Assembly: GCA_037446725.1 (NCBI GenBank)
Contig: JBBIIC010000004.1
Span: 62,001 to 126,000, forward strand
Origin: JBBIIC01 sp037446725
GTDB taxonomy: Bacteria > Actinomycetota > Coriobacteriia > Anaerosomatales > SLCP01
Length of the DNA: 64,000 nucleotides
Direction of reading: 5' to 3'
Position 1 is the stretch's first letter, and the number at the start of each line of letters is the position of its first letter. This document shows positions 49,612-59,005 of the stretch, piece by piece. The notes under the pieces are model-generated. The model was not told the origin of the DNA, ran no database searches, and saw only the letters and a list, made by a program, of their open reading frames with translations. The translations under genes were made by a program, and so were the position numbers.

Positions 49612-50004
49612 GTGAAGCAGACGCCTCGCACCCGCAAGATCAACGAGACCGTGCGCGAAGCGATCGCGATCATCCTCGCAGAGGAGATCGCCGATCCCCG
49701 TGTCGACCTTGCCACCGTCACGTCTGTCGAGGTGAGTTCCGACCTCATGGTCGCAAACGTCTACGTCATTACCCACGGCGGCGCCGAGCGCTACGCCGAA
49801 CTGCTTGACGGCCTCGAGTCGGCGAAAGGGCGCATGCGCTCACTCCTCGGACAACGCATCACCCTGCGCTTCACGCCCGAGCTGCGGTTCTTCATAGACC
49901 GTTCGGTCGATGAGGGGATGCGCATCGCCGAGGCCCTCAAGGACATGCCGCCCTCCCTGCGCGAGGAGCGCGACGGAGAGGCGGACGACGAGACGCAGGA
50001 GTGA
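49612..50004 (+). CDS. rbfA: Ribosome-binding factor A
   Basis: A 130-residue single KH-like domain protein (RTRKINETVREAIAIILAEEIADPRV, TPELRFFIDRSVDEG) that acts in 30S maturation and cold adaptation. The start is a GTG behind GGGGGAG, eight bases after infB. A short acidic tail follows residue 115. Confidence 0.94.
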   Translation: MKQTPRTRKINETVREAIAIILAEEIADPRVDLATVTSVEVSSDLMVANVYVITHGGAERYAELLDGLESAKGRMRSLLGQRITLRFTPELRFFIDRSVDEGMRIAEALKDMPPSLREERDGEADDETQE

Positions 50005-50011
50005 GCCGGTG

Positions 50012-50977
50012 ATGGCGGGGTACCACCGGGCTGCCGTCGAGCTGCGCAAGGCGGCCTCGGTGGCCATCTGCAGCCACGTGAAGCCCGACGGCGACGCAGT
50101 GGGTTCGACGCTTGCCCTCACCCTTGCACTCAAGGAGGCCGGTATCCCAGCGGTGCCGACCCTGGCCGACAATGCAGAGCCCCCCGGCTCATACGAGTTC
50201 CTGCCCGGGTTCGGTCTCTACGTGCGAGCGGCGGAACTCGAGCCGCCTGACGTGTTCGTCGCGCTCGACACGCCCAACCTCGAGCGGCTCGGCGCCGCCG
50301 CCGACCTTGCGCGCTCCGCACGGGTTCTTGTCGTCATGGACCACCACCCGGACAACGCCCAGTTCGGTTCGGTCAACCTCGCGGACCCGCAGGCAGCGGC
50401 GACCGGTCTGATGGTGTGGCGCCTGTTGAGAGCGCTCGAGATCGCCCCTTCGCCCGAGGTCGCGTTGTGCTGCTGGGTCTCGCTCGTGACCGATACCGGG
50501 CGTTTCGCCTACTCGAACACCACGCCGGACGCGCTGCGCGACGCGGCGGACATGCTCGAGGCGGGAGCCGACGCCGCCGAGGCCCACCGGATGCTCTACG
50601 AAAGCCGAACGGCTGCGGCCCTCACGTTGGAGACCCGGGTGCTCGGCCGCCTGACCATGGTAAACGGCGGTCGCGTCGCGTACGCCTGGATCGAGGATGC
50701 CGACTACGCGGACACAGGTGCGCGCCCCTGGGAGACCGAGCACCTCATCGACGCGGCGCGCGCGATACAAGGAATCGACGTTGCGCTCCTGCTGCGTGTC
50801 CATGCCGACGATGTACGCGTGAATCTGCGAGCCAAGACCGGTTTCGACGTGAGTGCGGTGGCCCGCCGATGGGGTGGGGGAGGTCACACCGCCGCCGCCG
50901 GGTTCACACTCGCAGGCGACCTGACGAGCGTCCTCGCTCAGGTCCTGCCGCAGTTGCCCGGAGGTGAAGGCGCGTGA
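50012..50977 (+). CDS. nrnA: DHH-family bifunctional oligoribonuclease/PAP phosphatase NrnA
   Basis: A 321-residue DHH-DHHA1 phosphoesterase. Motif I SHVKPDGDAVGS (His22, Asp26, Asp28), motif III DHH at 110-112, and the C-terminal RWGGGGHTAAAGF are visible. NrnA-type enzymes finish RNA decay by removing short oligonucleotides and can degrade pAp or pGpG. The ATG at 50012 (or adjacent GTG at 50009) follows AGGAG by ten bases. Position between rbfA and truB is standard in actinobacteria. Confidence 0.93.
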   Translation: MAGYHRAAVELRKAASVAICSHVKPDGDAVGSTLALTLALKEAGIPAVPTLADNAEPPGSYEFLPGFGLYVRAAELEPPDVFVALDTPNLERLGAAADLARSARVLVVMDHHPDNAQFGSVNLADPQAAATGLMVWRLLRALEIAPSPEVALCCWVSLVTDTGRFAYSNTTPDALRDAADMLEAGADAAEAHRMLYESRTAAALTLETRVLGRLTMVNGGRVAYAWIEDADYADTGARPWETEHLIDAARAIQGIDVALLLRVHADDVRVNLRAKTGFDVSAVARRWGGGGHTAAAGFTLAGDLTSVLAQVLPQLPGGEGA

Positions 50978-51906
50978 GTCGGTCGCGGCGCGGGACGAGC
51001 GGGCTGTCCGGAGTGCTTGTCGTGGACAAGCCCGCCGGGATGACCAGTCACGACGTCGTCGCGACCGTGCGCCACTCGACCGGCGAAGGCCGTGTGGGCC
51101 ATGCGGGCACGCTCGATCCCGCAGCGACTGGCGTGCTTGTCGTCCTTGTCGGCCCGGCCACCCGGCTTGCGCCGTATCTCACCGGGGCAGACAAGCGCTA
51201 TGAGGCCCGCATCGTCTTCGGGACGCAGACAGACACCGACGACGCCGAAGGGACTCCGGTCCGCACCGCCCCGATACCAGCACCCCTCACCGACCCGACC
51301 TTCGCCGCCGACACTCTCTCCGGGCTGGTTGGGGTCCACGAACAGCGACCGCCCTCATACTCCGCGCTCAAGCGCGGTGGCGTCACCGCCCACCGCGCCG
51401 CGCGTGCGGGCAAGCCGCTTCACCTCGAAACGCGCTCTGTCGAGATCCTCCAGGCCCGGCTCATCGGACACGATGCTGGCGAAGCCGTCGCGTGGGAGGC
51501 GGAGTTCACCGTGTCTAAGGGCACGTATGTGCGTGCCATCGCGCGTGACCTCGGGAACGCACTCGGCACCGCTGCACACCTCGGCGCGCTCCGGCGGACC
51601 GCGAGCGGAGCCCTGGGGCTCTCCTCCGCGCGCACCCTCGAAGAGGTGGTCGCTGCCGGCCCGCACGTGGCACCTCTGTTTGCGGACCCCGTGCCCGCGC
51701 TCGGGCTGCCGGTGCATCGCGTCGGCGCCGCTGACGTCGCACGCGTCGGGATCGGCGCGTCCCTGCCATCGACCCCGGATCGCACGGTCACTTCCGCCGG
51801 CGAGATCGCGCTCGCCGACGACGAGCGGCTCTGGGCCGTCTACCGTCTGACGACCGACGGCACCCTGCGCCCTGTCGTGGTCCTCGCGGGAGGTGTGCCT
51901 CGATGA
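50974..51906 (+). CDS. truB: tRNA pseudouridine(55) synthase TruB
   Basis: A 310-residue pseudouridine synthase; catalytic Asp48 lies in GHAGTLDPAATGVL, with LVVDKPAGMTSHDVV before it and SKGTYVRAIARDLG later. It modifies U55 in the T loop, the same loop methylated by TrmFO in this genome. GTG start with four-base overlap with nrnA; four-base overlap with ribF. Confidence 0.95.
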   Translation: MSRSRRGTSGLSGVLVVDKPAGMTSHDVVATVRHSTGEGRVGHAGTLDPAATGVLVVLVGPATRLAPYLTGADKRYEARIVFGTQTDTDDAEGTPVRTAPIPAPLTDPTFAADTLSGLVGVHEQRPPSYSALKRGGVTAHRAARAGKPLHLETRSVEILQARLIGHDAGEAVAWEAEFTVSKGTYVRAIARDLGNALGTAAHLGALRRTASGALGLSSARTLEEVVAAGPHVAPLFADPVPALGLPVHRVGAADVARVGIGASLPSTPDRTVTSAGEIALADDERLWAVYRLTTDGTLRPVVVLAGGVPR

Positions 51907-52826
51907 CCGGCGTCGTCACCTGGGAGCGCGGCACCAGACCGCTCGGCGACGCGGTCGCAGCGATCGGGGTATTCGACGGCGTGCACATCGGTCACCAGTC
52001 CCTCGTCCGACACGCCGCTGTCGACGCCGCTTCACGTGGACTGCAGTGTGTCGTGGTCACCTTCGACCGCGATCCCGACCAGGTCGTCACGCCCGACAGT
52101 GCGGCCCCCCAGCTCCTGACGCTTGCGGACAAGTGCCGATTCATCGCCGAGGCTGGCGCGGACCGGGTCCTCGTGGTTCCGTTCGACGCAGATCTTGCGA
52201 CACTCTCTCCCCGAGCATTCCTCGAGCATGTTCTACTCCGGGCCCTGACGCCGCATGCCGTTCATGTCGGAATCGACTTCCGCTTCGGCCGCGCCGCCGA
52301 GGGTACGGTCGAGACCTTGCACACGGCGGGCACCGACGCCGCCTTCCACGTGACCGCGCACGAGCTGGTCGCGGTGGACGGAACTCCGGTCACCTCCACA
52401 CGCATCCGCGGGCTTGTTGCCGCAGGAGCGATCGAGGGCGCGGCCGCGCTTCTCGGCAGGGATCACCGGGCCACCGGCCTCGTTGTGCGGGGCAGGGGAG
52501 CGGGCTTGCGCGACCTCGGAGTGCCCACCGCGAACCTGCTCCCGGTCGAACACGCCGCGCTACCGGCCGACGGCGTCTATGCGGGATGGGCCGAGTTTGA
52601 CGGGCGGCAGGTGCCCGCGGCGATCTCTGTCGGCGTCCCGCCGAGCTTCCCCTCGGCACACGACCGCCTCGAGGCGCACCTGATCGGTGTCGACGAGGAC
52701 CTTTACGGCCGGACCCTGACCGTCGGGTTCACGCGCCGCCTTCGCGCCCTGATGGCGTTCGGCTCGGCCGCGGAGCTCGCGGCGGCCATGAAGCGCGACA
52801 TCGGGCAGGTAGGCCGTACAGGCTAA
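51903..52826 (+). CDS. ribF: Bifunctional riboflavin kinase/FAD synthetase
   Basis: A 307-residue RibF. The N-terminal FMN adenylyltransferase domain has GVFDGVHIGHQ (22-32), GIDFRFGR and TSTRIR; the C-terminal kinase domain (about 185-300) has GVPTANL and DEDLYGRTL. It makes FMN and FAD, cofactors for the FabK-like proteins and TrmFO in this window. The kinase motif reads GRGAGLRDLGVPTANL, slightly diverged from GRxLGxPTAN. ATGA overlap with truB. Confidence 0.94.
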   Translation: MTGVVTWERGTRPLGDAVAAIGVFDGVHIGHQSLVRHAAVDAASRGLQCVVVTFDRDPDQVVTPDSAAPQLLTLADKCRFIAEAGADRVLVVPFDADLATLSPRAFLEHVLLRALTPHAVHVGIDFRFGRAAEGTVETLHTAGTDAAFHVTAHELVAVDGTPVTSTRIRGLVAAGAIEGAAALLGRDHRATGLVVRGRGAGLRDLGVPTANLLPVEHAALPADGVYAGWAEFDGRQVPAAISVGVPPSFPSAHDRLEAHLIGVDEDLYGRTLTVGFTRRLRALMAFGSAAELAAAMKRDIGQVGRTG

Positions 52827-52828
52827 GC

Positions 52829-52840
52829 TAAGCGCGCTTA
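52829..52840. repeat. Palindrome overlapping the rpsO promoter
   Basis: TAAGCGCGCTTA is a perfect 12-base palindrome directly after the ribF stop, overlapping the first bases of the rpsO -35 element. It could be an operator half-site pair or a chance event. Confidence 0.4.
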
Positions 52841-52866
52841 CATTCGAAGCCGAGCCGTGCTATAGT
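52838..52866 (+). promoter_or_regulatory. Promoter of rpsO
   Basis: TTACAT (52838-52843), 17 bases, then TATAGT (52861-52866) with an extended -10 TG at 52858-52859. This is among the strongest promoters in the window. The predicted leader to rpsO is about 85 bases. Confidence 0.7.
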
Positions 52867-52957
52867 ACGCAGGTTGTATCGACTACCCTCGCCTGAGACC
52901 CGCGACTCACCGACGCGGGCCCCGGACGAGGGCGGACCCGAACGGAAGGTGAACCAC

Positions 52958-53227
52958 ATGCCCTTGTCCAAGGACACCAAGGCCGAGATCGTCGCCCAGC
53001 ACGCGCGGGGCGAGGCCGACACCGGCTCCCCGGAGGTTCAGATCGCGCTGCTCACCCAGCGCATCCGCGACCTCACCGAGCACCTCAAGACTCACAAGAA
53101 GGACCACCACACACGCCGCGGCCTGCTTAAGCTCGTCGGACAGCGTCGCCGGCTCCTCGGGTACCTGAAGAAGACCGACATCGAGCGGTATCGCGCGATC
53201 GTCGCGGAACTCGGGATCCGCGGGTAA
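52958..53227 (+). CDS. rpsO: 30S ribosomal protein S15
   Basis: An 89-residue S15 ([43 protein letters not shown]), which nucleates the 30S platform. The ATG at 52958 has GGAAGGTGA about six bases upstream; the frame upstream is not S15-like. It is followed by a terminator and then pnp, the classical rpsO-pnp pair. Confidence 0.96.
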   Translation: MPLSKDTKAEIVAQHARGEADTGSPEVQIALLTQRIRDLTEHLKTHKKDHHTRRGLLKLVGQRRRLLGYLKKTDIERYRAIVAELGIRG

Positions 53228-53245
53228 GAACCCACAAGGCACTCC

Positions 53246-53277
53246 GAAGGCGGGAGAGAGCTCCCGCCTTCTTACTA
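53246..53277 (+). terminator. Terminator between rpsO and pnp
   Basis: GAAGGCGGGAG (53246-53256) and CTCCCGCCTTC (53261-53271) form an 11-bp perfect stem with a 4-base loop, followed by TTACTA. It starts 19 bases after the rpsO stop. Confidence 0.75.
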
Positions 53278-53300
53278 CCGGTCGCCCGATGCGTCGGTAG
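53275..53300 (+). promoter_or_regulatory. Possible pnp leader stem-loop
   Basis: CTACCG (53275-53280) pairs with CGGTAG (53295-53300) in the 85-base leader before pnp. In E. coli a leader duplex is cut by RNase III and trimmed by PNPase for autoregulation; whether this shorter stem works the same way is unknown. Confidence 0.35.
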
Positions 53301-53356
53301 CCGAGAGGACTCCGCGCGCGGGGCGCGGGGTGATGAGGTAGAGGAAGTAGGATCAG

Positions 53357-55546
53357 ATGTCTAAGATCGTCGAACGTTTCGAACTGTACGGCAAGGAGTA
53401 CGTCCTCGAGACCGGGGAGCTGGCCAAACAGGCCGGCGGTGCGGTCGTCGTCCGCCAGGGAGACACGATGGTGCTCGTCACCGCAACCGCGTCGCGGCAG
53501 CCCAAGGACCTCGACTTCTTCCCGCTCACCGTCGACTTCGAAGAGAGGATGTACGCCGCGGGCAAGCTACCCGGCGGTTTCATCAAGCGTGAGGCCCGGC
53601 CGAGCGAGAAGGCCATCCTGACCGCCCGCATGATCGACCGCCCGCTGCGCTCGGCGTTCGCCGACGGCTTCCGCAACGAGGTCCAGGTCATCGCCACCGT
53701 GCTCTCGGCCGACCAGGTCAACCAGCCCGACATCATCAGCATCATGGGTGCCTCGTCAGCCCTGATGGCAGCCGGTATCCCGTTCGAGGGACCGCTCGCC
53801 GGTGTGCGTATCGCCCGCATCGACGGTGAGTTCTGCGTGAACCCGACCTTCGACGAGCTCGAGGACTCCGACCTCGACCTCGTGGTCGCAGGCTCGCCGG
53901 ACGCCGTCTACATGATCGAGGCAGGCGCGTACGAGGTCTCCGACGACGACATGCTCGCCGCGCTCACATTCGCCCAAGAGGCGATCACCGAATTCTGCCG
54001 CGTGCAGGAGACGTTCGTCGCGAAGGCCGACGTCACGCCCATGGAGGTTCCCCTCTACAGCATCGATGAGTCGCTGCGTGAGCGCGTCTTCGCGGCCGGC
54101 TCCGACAAGATGCGCGCCGCGCTGCGCAACCCCGACAAGCACTCGCGCATGGACAACGTGGCAGCTGTTAAGGACGAGGTACTCGCCACGTTCACCGAGG
54201 ACGAGCTCGCCGCCGACGGCAAGGACATCAAGGCCCTGCTCAAGCAGCTCGAGAAGAAGGCCATGCGCACCATGGTTCTCGAGGAGGGCGAGCGTGCCGA
54301 CGGCCGCCGGGTCGACGAGGTCCGCCCGATCAGCTCGGTCGCCGGCTATCTGCCCCGGGCCCACGGCTCGGGCCTGTTCACCCGTGGCCAGACGCAGGTG
54401 CTCTCCGTGCTCACGCTCGGCATGCTCTCCGAGTGGCAGCGCATCGACACGATCGACGTCTCCGAGGGCAAGCGCTACCTGCACCACTACAACTTCCCGC
54501 CCTTCTGCACGGGCGAGACCGGGTTCATGCGCGGGCCGAAGCGCCGTGAGATCGGTCACGGCGCGCTCGCCGAGCGCGCGCTTGTCCCGGTCATCCCGGC
54601 CGAGGACGAGTTCCCGTACACGATTCGCGTCGTCTCCGAGGTACTCGAGTCCAACGGCTCGAGCTCAATGGGGTCGGTCTGTGGCTCGACGCTCGCGCTC
54701 ATGGACGCAGGCGTCCCGATCAAGGCGCCGGTATCCGGCATCGCCATGGGCCTGATCAAGGAGGGTGACGACGTCGCCGTCCTCTCCGACATCCAGGGCC
54801 TCGAGGACTTCCTCGGCGACATGGACTTCAAGGTCGCCGGGACCGAGAAGGGCATCACGGCGCTGCAGATGGACAACAAGGCGAAGGGCTTGTCCTACGA
54901 AATCCTCGAGCGGGCGCTGCGCCAGGCCAACGACGGTCGTGCGCACATCCTCGAGAAGATGCTCGAGGCCATTGACGTGCCGCGCGGTGAGCTCTCGCAG
55001 TACGCTCCGCGCATCCTCACCGTCAAGATCCCTGTCGACAAGATCCGCGACGTCATCGGGTCGGGCGGCAAGGTCATCCGCGGTATCCAGGAGGAGACCG
55101 GCGCGCAGATCGACATCCAGGAAGACGGCACGATCTTCGTCGCCTCGCGCGACCAGGGCGGGGAGGAAGCGGTCCGTCGCATCCAACTCATCGTCAAGGT
55201 CCCCGAGATTGGCGAGCGCTACAAGGGCCGGGTCGTCTCGATCCAGGCGTTTGGCGCGTTCATCGAGCTCACTCCGGGCAAGGACGGCCTCCTGCACATC
55301 TCGCGCGTGGCCAAGGGCCGTGTTGAGAAGGTTGAAGATGTCCTGAACGTCGGTGACGAGGTCGAGGTCGAGGTTCTCGACATCGACGAGCGCGGCAAGA
55401 TCAGTCTCGACCGCATCGACAAGCCGGAGGCTCCGCCTTCGTCAGGCGGCGGTGGTGGGGGCGGCGACCGTAAGCCACACGGCGACCGTGGTGGGGACCG
55501 GGGCGGCGACCGCGGAGGCGACCGCAGGCCCCGCCGTCGCCACTAG
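53357..55546 (+). CDS. pnp: Polyribonucleotide nucleotidyltransferase (PNPase)
   Basis: A 729-residue 3'-5' phosphorolytic exonuclease: two RNase PH domains (about 10-230 and 320-550; FFPLTVDFEERMYAAGKLPG, then ESNGSSSMGSVCGSTLALMD), a KH domain (about 560-620; VIGSGGKVIRGIQEETGAQI) and an S1 domain (about 628-695). The tail (696-729) is Gly/Arg/Asp-rich with three GGDR units, an RGG-box-like extension. The ATG follows a purine-rich AGGTAGAGGAAG. Confidence 0.96.
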   Translation: MSKIVERFELYGKEYVLETGELAKQAGGAVVVRQGDTMVLVTATASRQPKDLDFFPLTVDFEERMYAAGKLPGGFIKREARPSEKAILTARMIDRPLRSAFADGFRNEVQVIATVLSADQVNQPDIISIMGASSALMAAGIPFEGPLAGVRIARIDGEFCVNPTFDELEDSDLDLVVAGSPDAVYMIEAGAYEVSDDDMLAALTFAQEAITEFCRVQETFVAKADVTPMEVPLYSIDESLRERVFAAGSDKMRAALRNPDKHSRMDNVAAVKDEVLATFTEDELAADGKDIKALLKQLEKKAMRTMVLEEGERADGRRVDEVRPISSVAGYLPRAHGSGLFTRGQTQVLSVLTLGMLSEWQRIDTIDVSEGKRYLHHYNFPPFCTGETGFMRGPKRREIGHGALAERALVPVIPAEDEFPYTIRVVSEVLESNGSSSMGSVCGSTLALMDAGVPIKAPVSGIAMGLIKEGDDVAVLSDIQGLEDFLGDMDFKVAGTEKGITALQMDNKAKGLSYEILERALRQANDGRAHILEKMLEAIDVPRGELSQYAPRILTVKIPVDKIRDVIGSGGKVIRGIQEETGAQIDIQEDGTIFVASRDQGGEEAVRRIQLIVKVPEIGERYKGRVVSIQAFGAFIELTPGKDGLLHISRVAKGRVEKVEDVLNVGDEVEVEVLDIDERGKISLDRIDKPEAPPSSGGGGGGGDRKPHGDRGGDRGGDRGGDRRPRRRH

Positions 55547-55562
55547 GCACCGGGACGTGACG

Positions 55563-56813
55563 ATGTTCTATCGGAAAACCGTACTCAAGAACGGCATCAC
55601 GGTCCTCACCGAGTCCCTCGACTCGGTGAGGACCGTTGCGCTCGGCGTCTGGTTCTCCGTGGGAAGCCGCGATGAGAGCCCCGAAGAGGGCGGCATGTCC
55701 CACTTCATGGAGCACATGATGTTCAAGGGCACGCCGACCCGCACCGCGGCAGATATCTCGGAGACGTTCGACAGCCTCGGCGCAGAGCTCAACGCGTTCA
55801 CGAGCAAGGAGTACACGTGCTACTACTCGCGCGTGATCGACGAGCACGTGCCGACCGCTATCGAGCTTCTCGCCGACATGGTCTGCAACGCCGAGCTCAC
55901 CGACCGCTCCTGCTGGAGGGAGCGCCAGGTCGTGCTCGAGGAGATCGCCCGTGCCGAGGACACGCCTGACGACAACATCCACGAGCTGTTCGCGCGCACG
56001 CTGTGGCCCGCACACCCGATCGGGCTGCCCATCCTCGGGAAGAAGACGACGGTGGGCCGGTTCAACCACAAGGCTGCGGTCGACTTCCGCACGCGGCACT
56101 ACCTGACCGGCAACTGCGTTGTGGCCGCCGCGGGCAACATCGATCACGACGCGCTCGTGCGGCTGGTCCGCAGACACCTGACGTTGCCGCCGGGCCCGCG
56201 CAGCGCGCGCCCGGGTGCCGAGTCGCTCTCGTCCGGCCGCATCAAGACCATGACCAAGGACACCGAGCAGGCCCACATCTGCTACGGCGTCTCGTGTCTG
56301 AACGCCCGGCATCCCGACCGTTTCGCGCTCGCGGTCGTCGACACGGTGCTCGGCGGCGGGATGTCCTCGCGCCTATTCCAGGAGATTCGTGAGAAGCAGG
56401 GGCTCGCTTACTCGGTATACAGCTTCCACGCGCTGTACCAGGACACCGGGCAGTGGACCGTCTACGCGGGCACGCGTCCGGACAACGCTGGACAGGTCCT
56501 CACGCTCATCCGCTCCGAGATCGACCGGTTGCTGGAGTCCGGGTTGACCGAGGAGGAGCTCTTGCGCGCCAAGGAGTCGATCAAGGGCCACCTCGTGCTC
56601 GGCCTGGAGAACACCCGCAACCGCATGACCCGTCTCGGCAAGAACGCGGTGACCGGAGGAGAGCTCCTGTCCGTCGACGAGGTCGTGGAGCGCATCGACG
56701 CTGTCGACCTCGAGGCGACTCGCCGCGTGACCGAGAACGTTCTGTCGGGCGAGCGCGTGCTCGCCATGATCGGTCCGTACTCCAAGTCGGACGTCGCCCG
56801 TCTCGCCAGGTAG
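55563..56813 (+). CDS. M16 family zinc peptidase
   Basis: A 416-residue insulinase/processing-peptidase-like protein with the inverted zinc motif HFMEH (47-51) in GGMSHFMEHMMFKGT and the downstream glutamate in RQVVLEEIARAEDTP; REKQGLAYSVYSF marks the second M16 domain. Members next to pnp (MlpA/YmxG in Bacillus) are conserved in Gram-positive bacteria; the physiological substrate is not known. The ATG at 55563 has only a weak ribosome binding site; GTG at 55557 is an alternative. Confidence 0.9.
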   Translation: MFYRKTVLKNGITVLTESLDSVRTVALGVWFSVGSRDESPEEGGMSHFMEHMMFKGTPTRTAADISETFDSLGAELNAFTSKEYTCYYSRVIDEHVPTAIELLADMVCNAELTDRSCWRERQVVLEEIARAEDTPDDNIHELFARTLWPAHPIGLPILGKKTTVGRFNHKAAVDFRTRHYLTGNCVVAAAGNIDHDALVRLVRRHLTLPPGPRSARPGAESLSSGRIKTMTKDTEQAHICYGVSCLNARHPDRFALAVVDTVLGGGMSSRLFQEIREKQGLAYSVYSFHALYQDTGQWTVYAGTRPDNAGQVLTLIRSEIDRLLESGLTEEELLRAKESIKGHLVLGLENTRNRMTRLGKNAVTGGELLSVDEVVERIDAVDLEATRRVTENVLSGERVLAMIGPYSKSDVARLAR

Positions 56814-56835
56814 GCGCGGGGAGGGGAGTGACCGG

Positions 56836-57621
56836 ATGATCGACGTACTGGTAAGCGGCGCAGCCGGCCGCATGGGCCGTGAAGTGGTGTGTGCGCTTGG
56901 TGCCGCCGACGGTATCAGGGTCGTAGCGGCGGTCGACCCCAGTCACGCCGGCGGTCGGGTCGATGACGGCGCCGTAGGCGAGATACGCTGTACCGGCGAC
57001 CTGGCCGGCGCGATCGCAACCACCGCACCGCACGTGATGGTCGACTTCACACATCCCGACGCGGTCGAAGGCAATCTGCGAACCGCGCTCGCCGCAGGCG
57101 TGCACTGCGTCGTCGGTACGACGGGTCTCTCGGAGAGCGCACTTGCCGAACTTGCCGCGAGCGCCCCGGACGAAGTCTGCCTCTTCGTCGCGCCGAACTT
57201 CGCGATCGGCGCCGTGCTCATGATGCGATTTGCCGCCGAGGCAGCACGCTACCTGCCGCACGTCGAGATCATCGAGCTGCACCACGACCGCAAGGCCGAC
57301 GCGCCGTCCGGCACCGCCCTGCGCACCGCGTCGCTGATCGCAGCGACGCGTGCCGAGGTGCCGCCGTCGCCCGGGCGCGAGACCGAACTCGAGCAGGGGG
57401 CCCGCGGCGCGATCATCGAGCACGTGAGCGTTCACTGCGTGCGCCTGCCCGGCCTCGTCGCCCACCAGGAGATCATCTTCGGCGGCCAGGGCCAGACGCT
57501 CACGATCAGGCACGACTCCATCGACCGGACCTCGTTCATGCCCGGCGTCGTGCTCGCCGTGCGCGAGGTCGTCCACCGCTCGGGCCTGATTGTCGGCCTC
57601 GAGAACCTGCTGGAGGCGTAG
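56836..57621 (+). CDS. dapB: 4-hydroxy-tetrahydrodipicolinate reductase
   Basis: A 261-residue DapB: the NAD(P)H loop SGAAGRMGRE near the N-terminus, GTTGLSESAL, APNFAIGAVLM, and the catalytic HHDRKADAPSGTAL. It makes tetrahydrodipicolinate for lysine and diaminopimelate. GGGGAGGGGAG precedes the ATG. Followed after one base by lysC. Confidence 0.95.
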   Translation: MIDVLVSGAAGRMGREVVCALGAADGIRVVAAVDPSHAGGRVDDGAVGEIRCTGDLAGAIATTAPHVMVDFTHPDAVEGNLRTALAAGVHCVVGTTGLSESALAELAASAPDEVCLFVAPNFAIGAVLMMRFAAEAARYLPHVEIIELHHDRKADAPSGTALRTASLIAATRAEVPPSPGRETELEQGARGAIIEHVSVHCVRLPGLVAHQEIIFGGQGQTLTIRHDSIDRTSFMPGVVLAVREVVHRSGLIVGLENLLEA

Positions 57622-57622
57622 C

Positions 57623-58855
57623 GTGGCCGCGTCAGACCCGCGCGTCGTCGTCATGAAGTTCGGCGGCACCTCGGTCTTGACGGCCGAGTCGCGCGCAGCC
57701 GTGGCCAGAACGGTTCAGGCCGGCATCGAATCCGGCGTCGCGCCGGTGGTCGTCGTCTCGGCGATGGGCCGCGCGGGTGACCCCTATGCGACCGACACGC
57801 TGCTCTCACTCGTCAACTCAGCCGTGATCGAACCACGGGAACGTGACCTTCTCATGTCGACCGGTGAGGTCATCTCGGCCGTGGTGGTTGCCAGCGAGCT
57901 CAGAGCTGCCGGCATCGCTGCACGCGCGTACACAGGCGCCGAGGCGGGTATCGGGACCGACGGCGTCTTCGGGTCTGCGACGGTCACCGACGTCCATCCG
58001 GGCCCATTGCGCGCGGCGGTCGCCGCCGGCATCGTACCGGTCGTCACTGGATTCCAGGGCGTAGGGGCGGACGGCTCACTCACCACGCTCGGCCGGGGCG
58101 GCTCCGACACCACCGCCTGTGCTCTCGGGGTCGCACTCGGGGCCGAGGCCGTCGAGATCTACACCGACGTCGTCGGCGTGATGAGCGCCGACCCGCGCGC
58201 CTGCGAGGGGCCCGCCGTGCTCGAAGTCGTCCGTGCTGACGAACTGCACCAGATGGCGCGGCACGGTGCCCGGGTCGTCCACACACCGGCAGCGGAGCTC
58301 GCCCTGACGAGCGGGCTTGCCGTCCGCGTTCGAAACACCTACACGACCCACCCCGGCACACTCGTCGCCGATATCTCCTCATACCGTCCCGATCGCGTGG
58401 CCACCGCCGTCACTCACGCCGACGACGTCGCACGTATATGCGTGTCCCTTCCGGCCCCGGAAGGCACCCGTGCGCATACGGCCGATCAGGCCCGCGTCTA
58501 CCGTGCCATGGCAGACGCCTGCGTCTCACTCGACATGTTCACACCCGTCGGCGAGACCCTGGCCTTCTCGGTCGCGACGGACGCTCTCACGCGCGCCACT
58601 GAGGTGCTGTCGTCTCTCGGCCTGACCTACCGTGTGCAGCCGTCGCTCTCGAAGGTCACGCTCGTCGGCGCGGGCATGCACGGCGTGCCCGGTGTCATGG
58701 CGCGCATGTCCGAGTACCTCGACCGTGCCGGCATCACCGTGCTGCAAACCGCGGACAGCCACACCACGATCTCGGTCCTCGTCCCTGCGAAGGAGTGCAG
58801 TCATGCGGTGCAGGCACTTCACGACGGCTTCGAGCTCGGTGACCCTCCGTCCTGA
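57623..58855 (+). CDS. lysC: Aspartate kinase
   Basis: A 410-residue aspartokinase with VVVMKFGGTSV at the start, the GRGGSDTTACALGVALGAEA substrate segment, and two C-terminal ACT domains (about 260-405) for feedback by lysine and/or threonine. The GTG at 57623 follows TGGAGG by five bases in the dapB stop region. No asd gene follows, unlike many actinobacteria. Confidence 0.95.
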   Translation: MAASDPRVVVMKFGGTSVLTAESRAAVARTVQAGIESGVAPVVVVSAMGRAGDPYATDTLLSLVNSAVIEPRERDLLMSTGEVISAVVVASELRAAGIAARAYTGAEAGIGTDGVFGSATVTDVHPGPLRAAVAAGIVPVVTGFQGVGADGSLTTLGRGGSDTTACALGVALGAEAVEIYTDVVGVMSADPRACEGPAVLEVVRADELHQMARHGARVVHTPAAELALTSGLAVRVRNTYTTHPGTLVADISSYRPDRVATAVTHADDVARICVSLPAPEGTRAHTADQARVYRAMADACVSLDMFTPVGETLAFSVATDALTRATEVLSSLGLTYRVQPSLSKVTLVGAGMHGVPGVMARMSEYLDRAGITVLQTADSHTTISVLVPAKECSHAVQALHDGFELGDPPS

Positions 58856-59005
58856 TCTGCGCACCAGCATGCGCTCGCAGCACCCGCAACGGCACGGGAA
58901 CGGATCGCCACGGAACACCGCGACGGTCGCGGGTGTGGCAGAATGAAACACGTGTCCGGCCCCATGCGGGTCGGCCGGCTCACGATGCGACACAAGGGGA
59001 GCACC

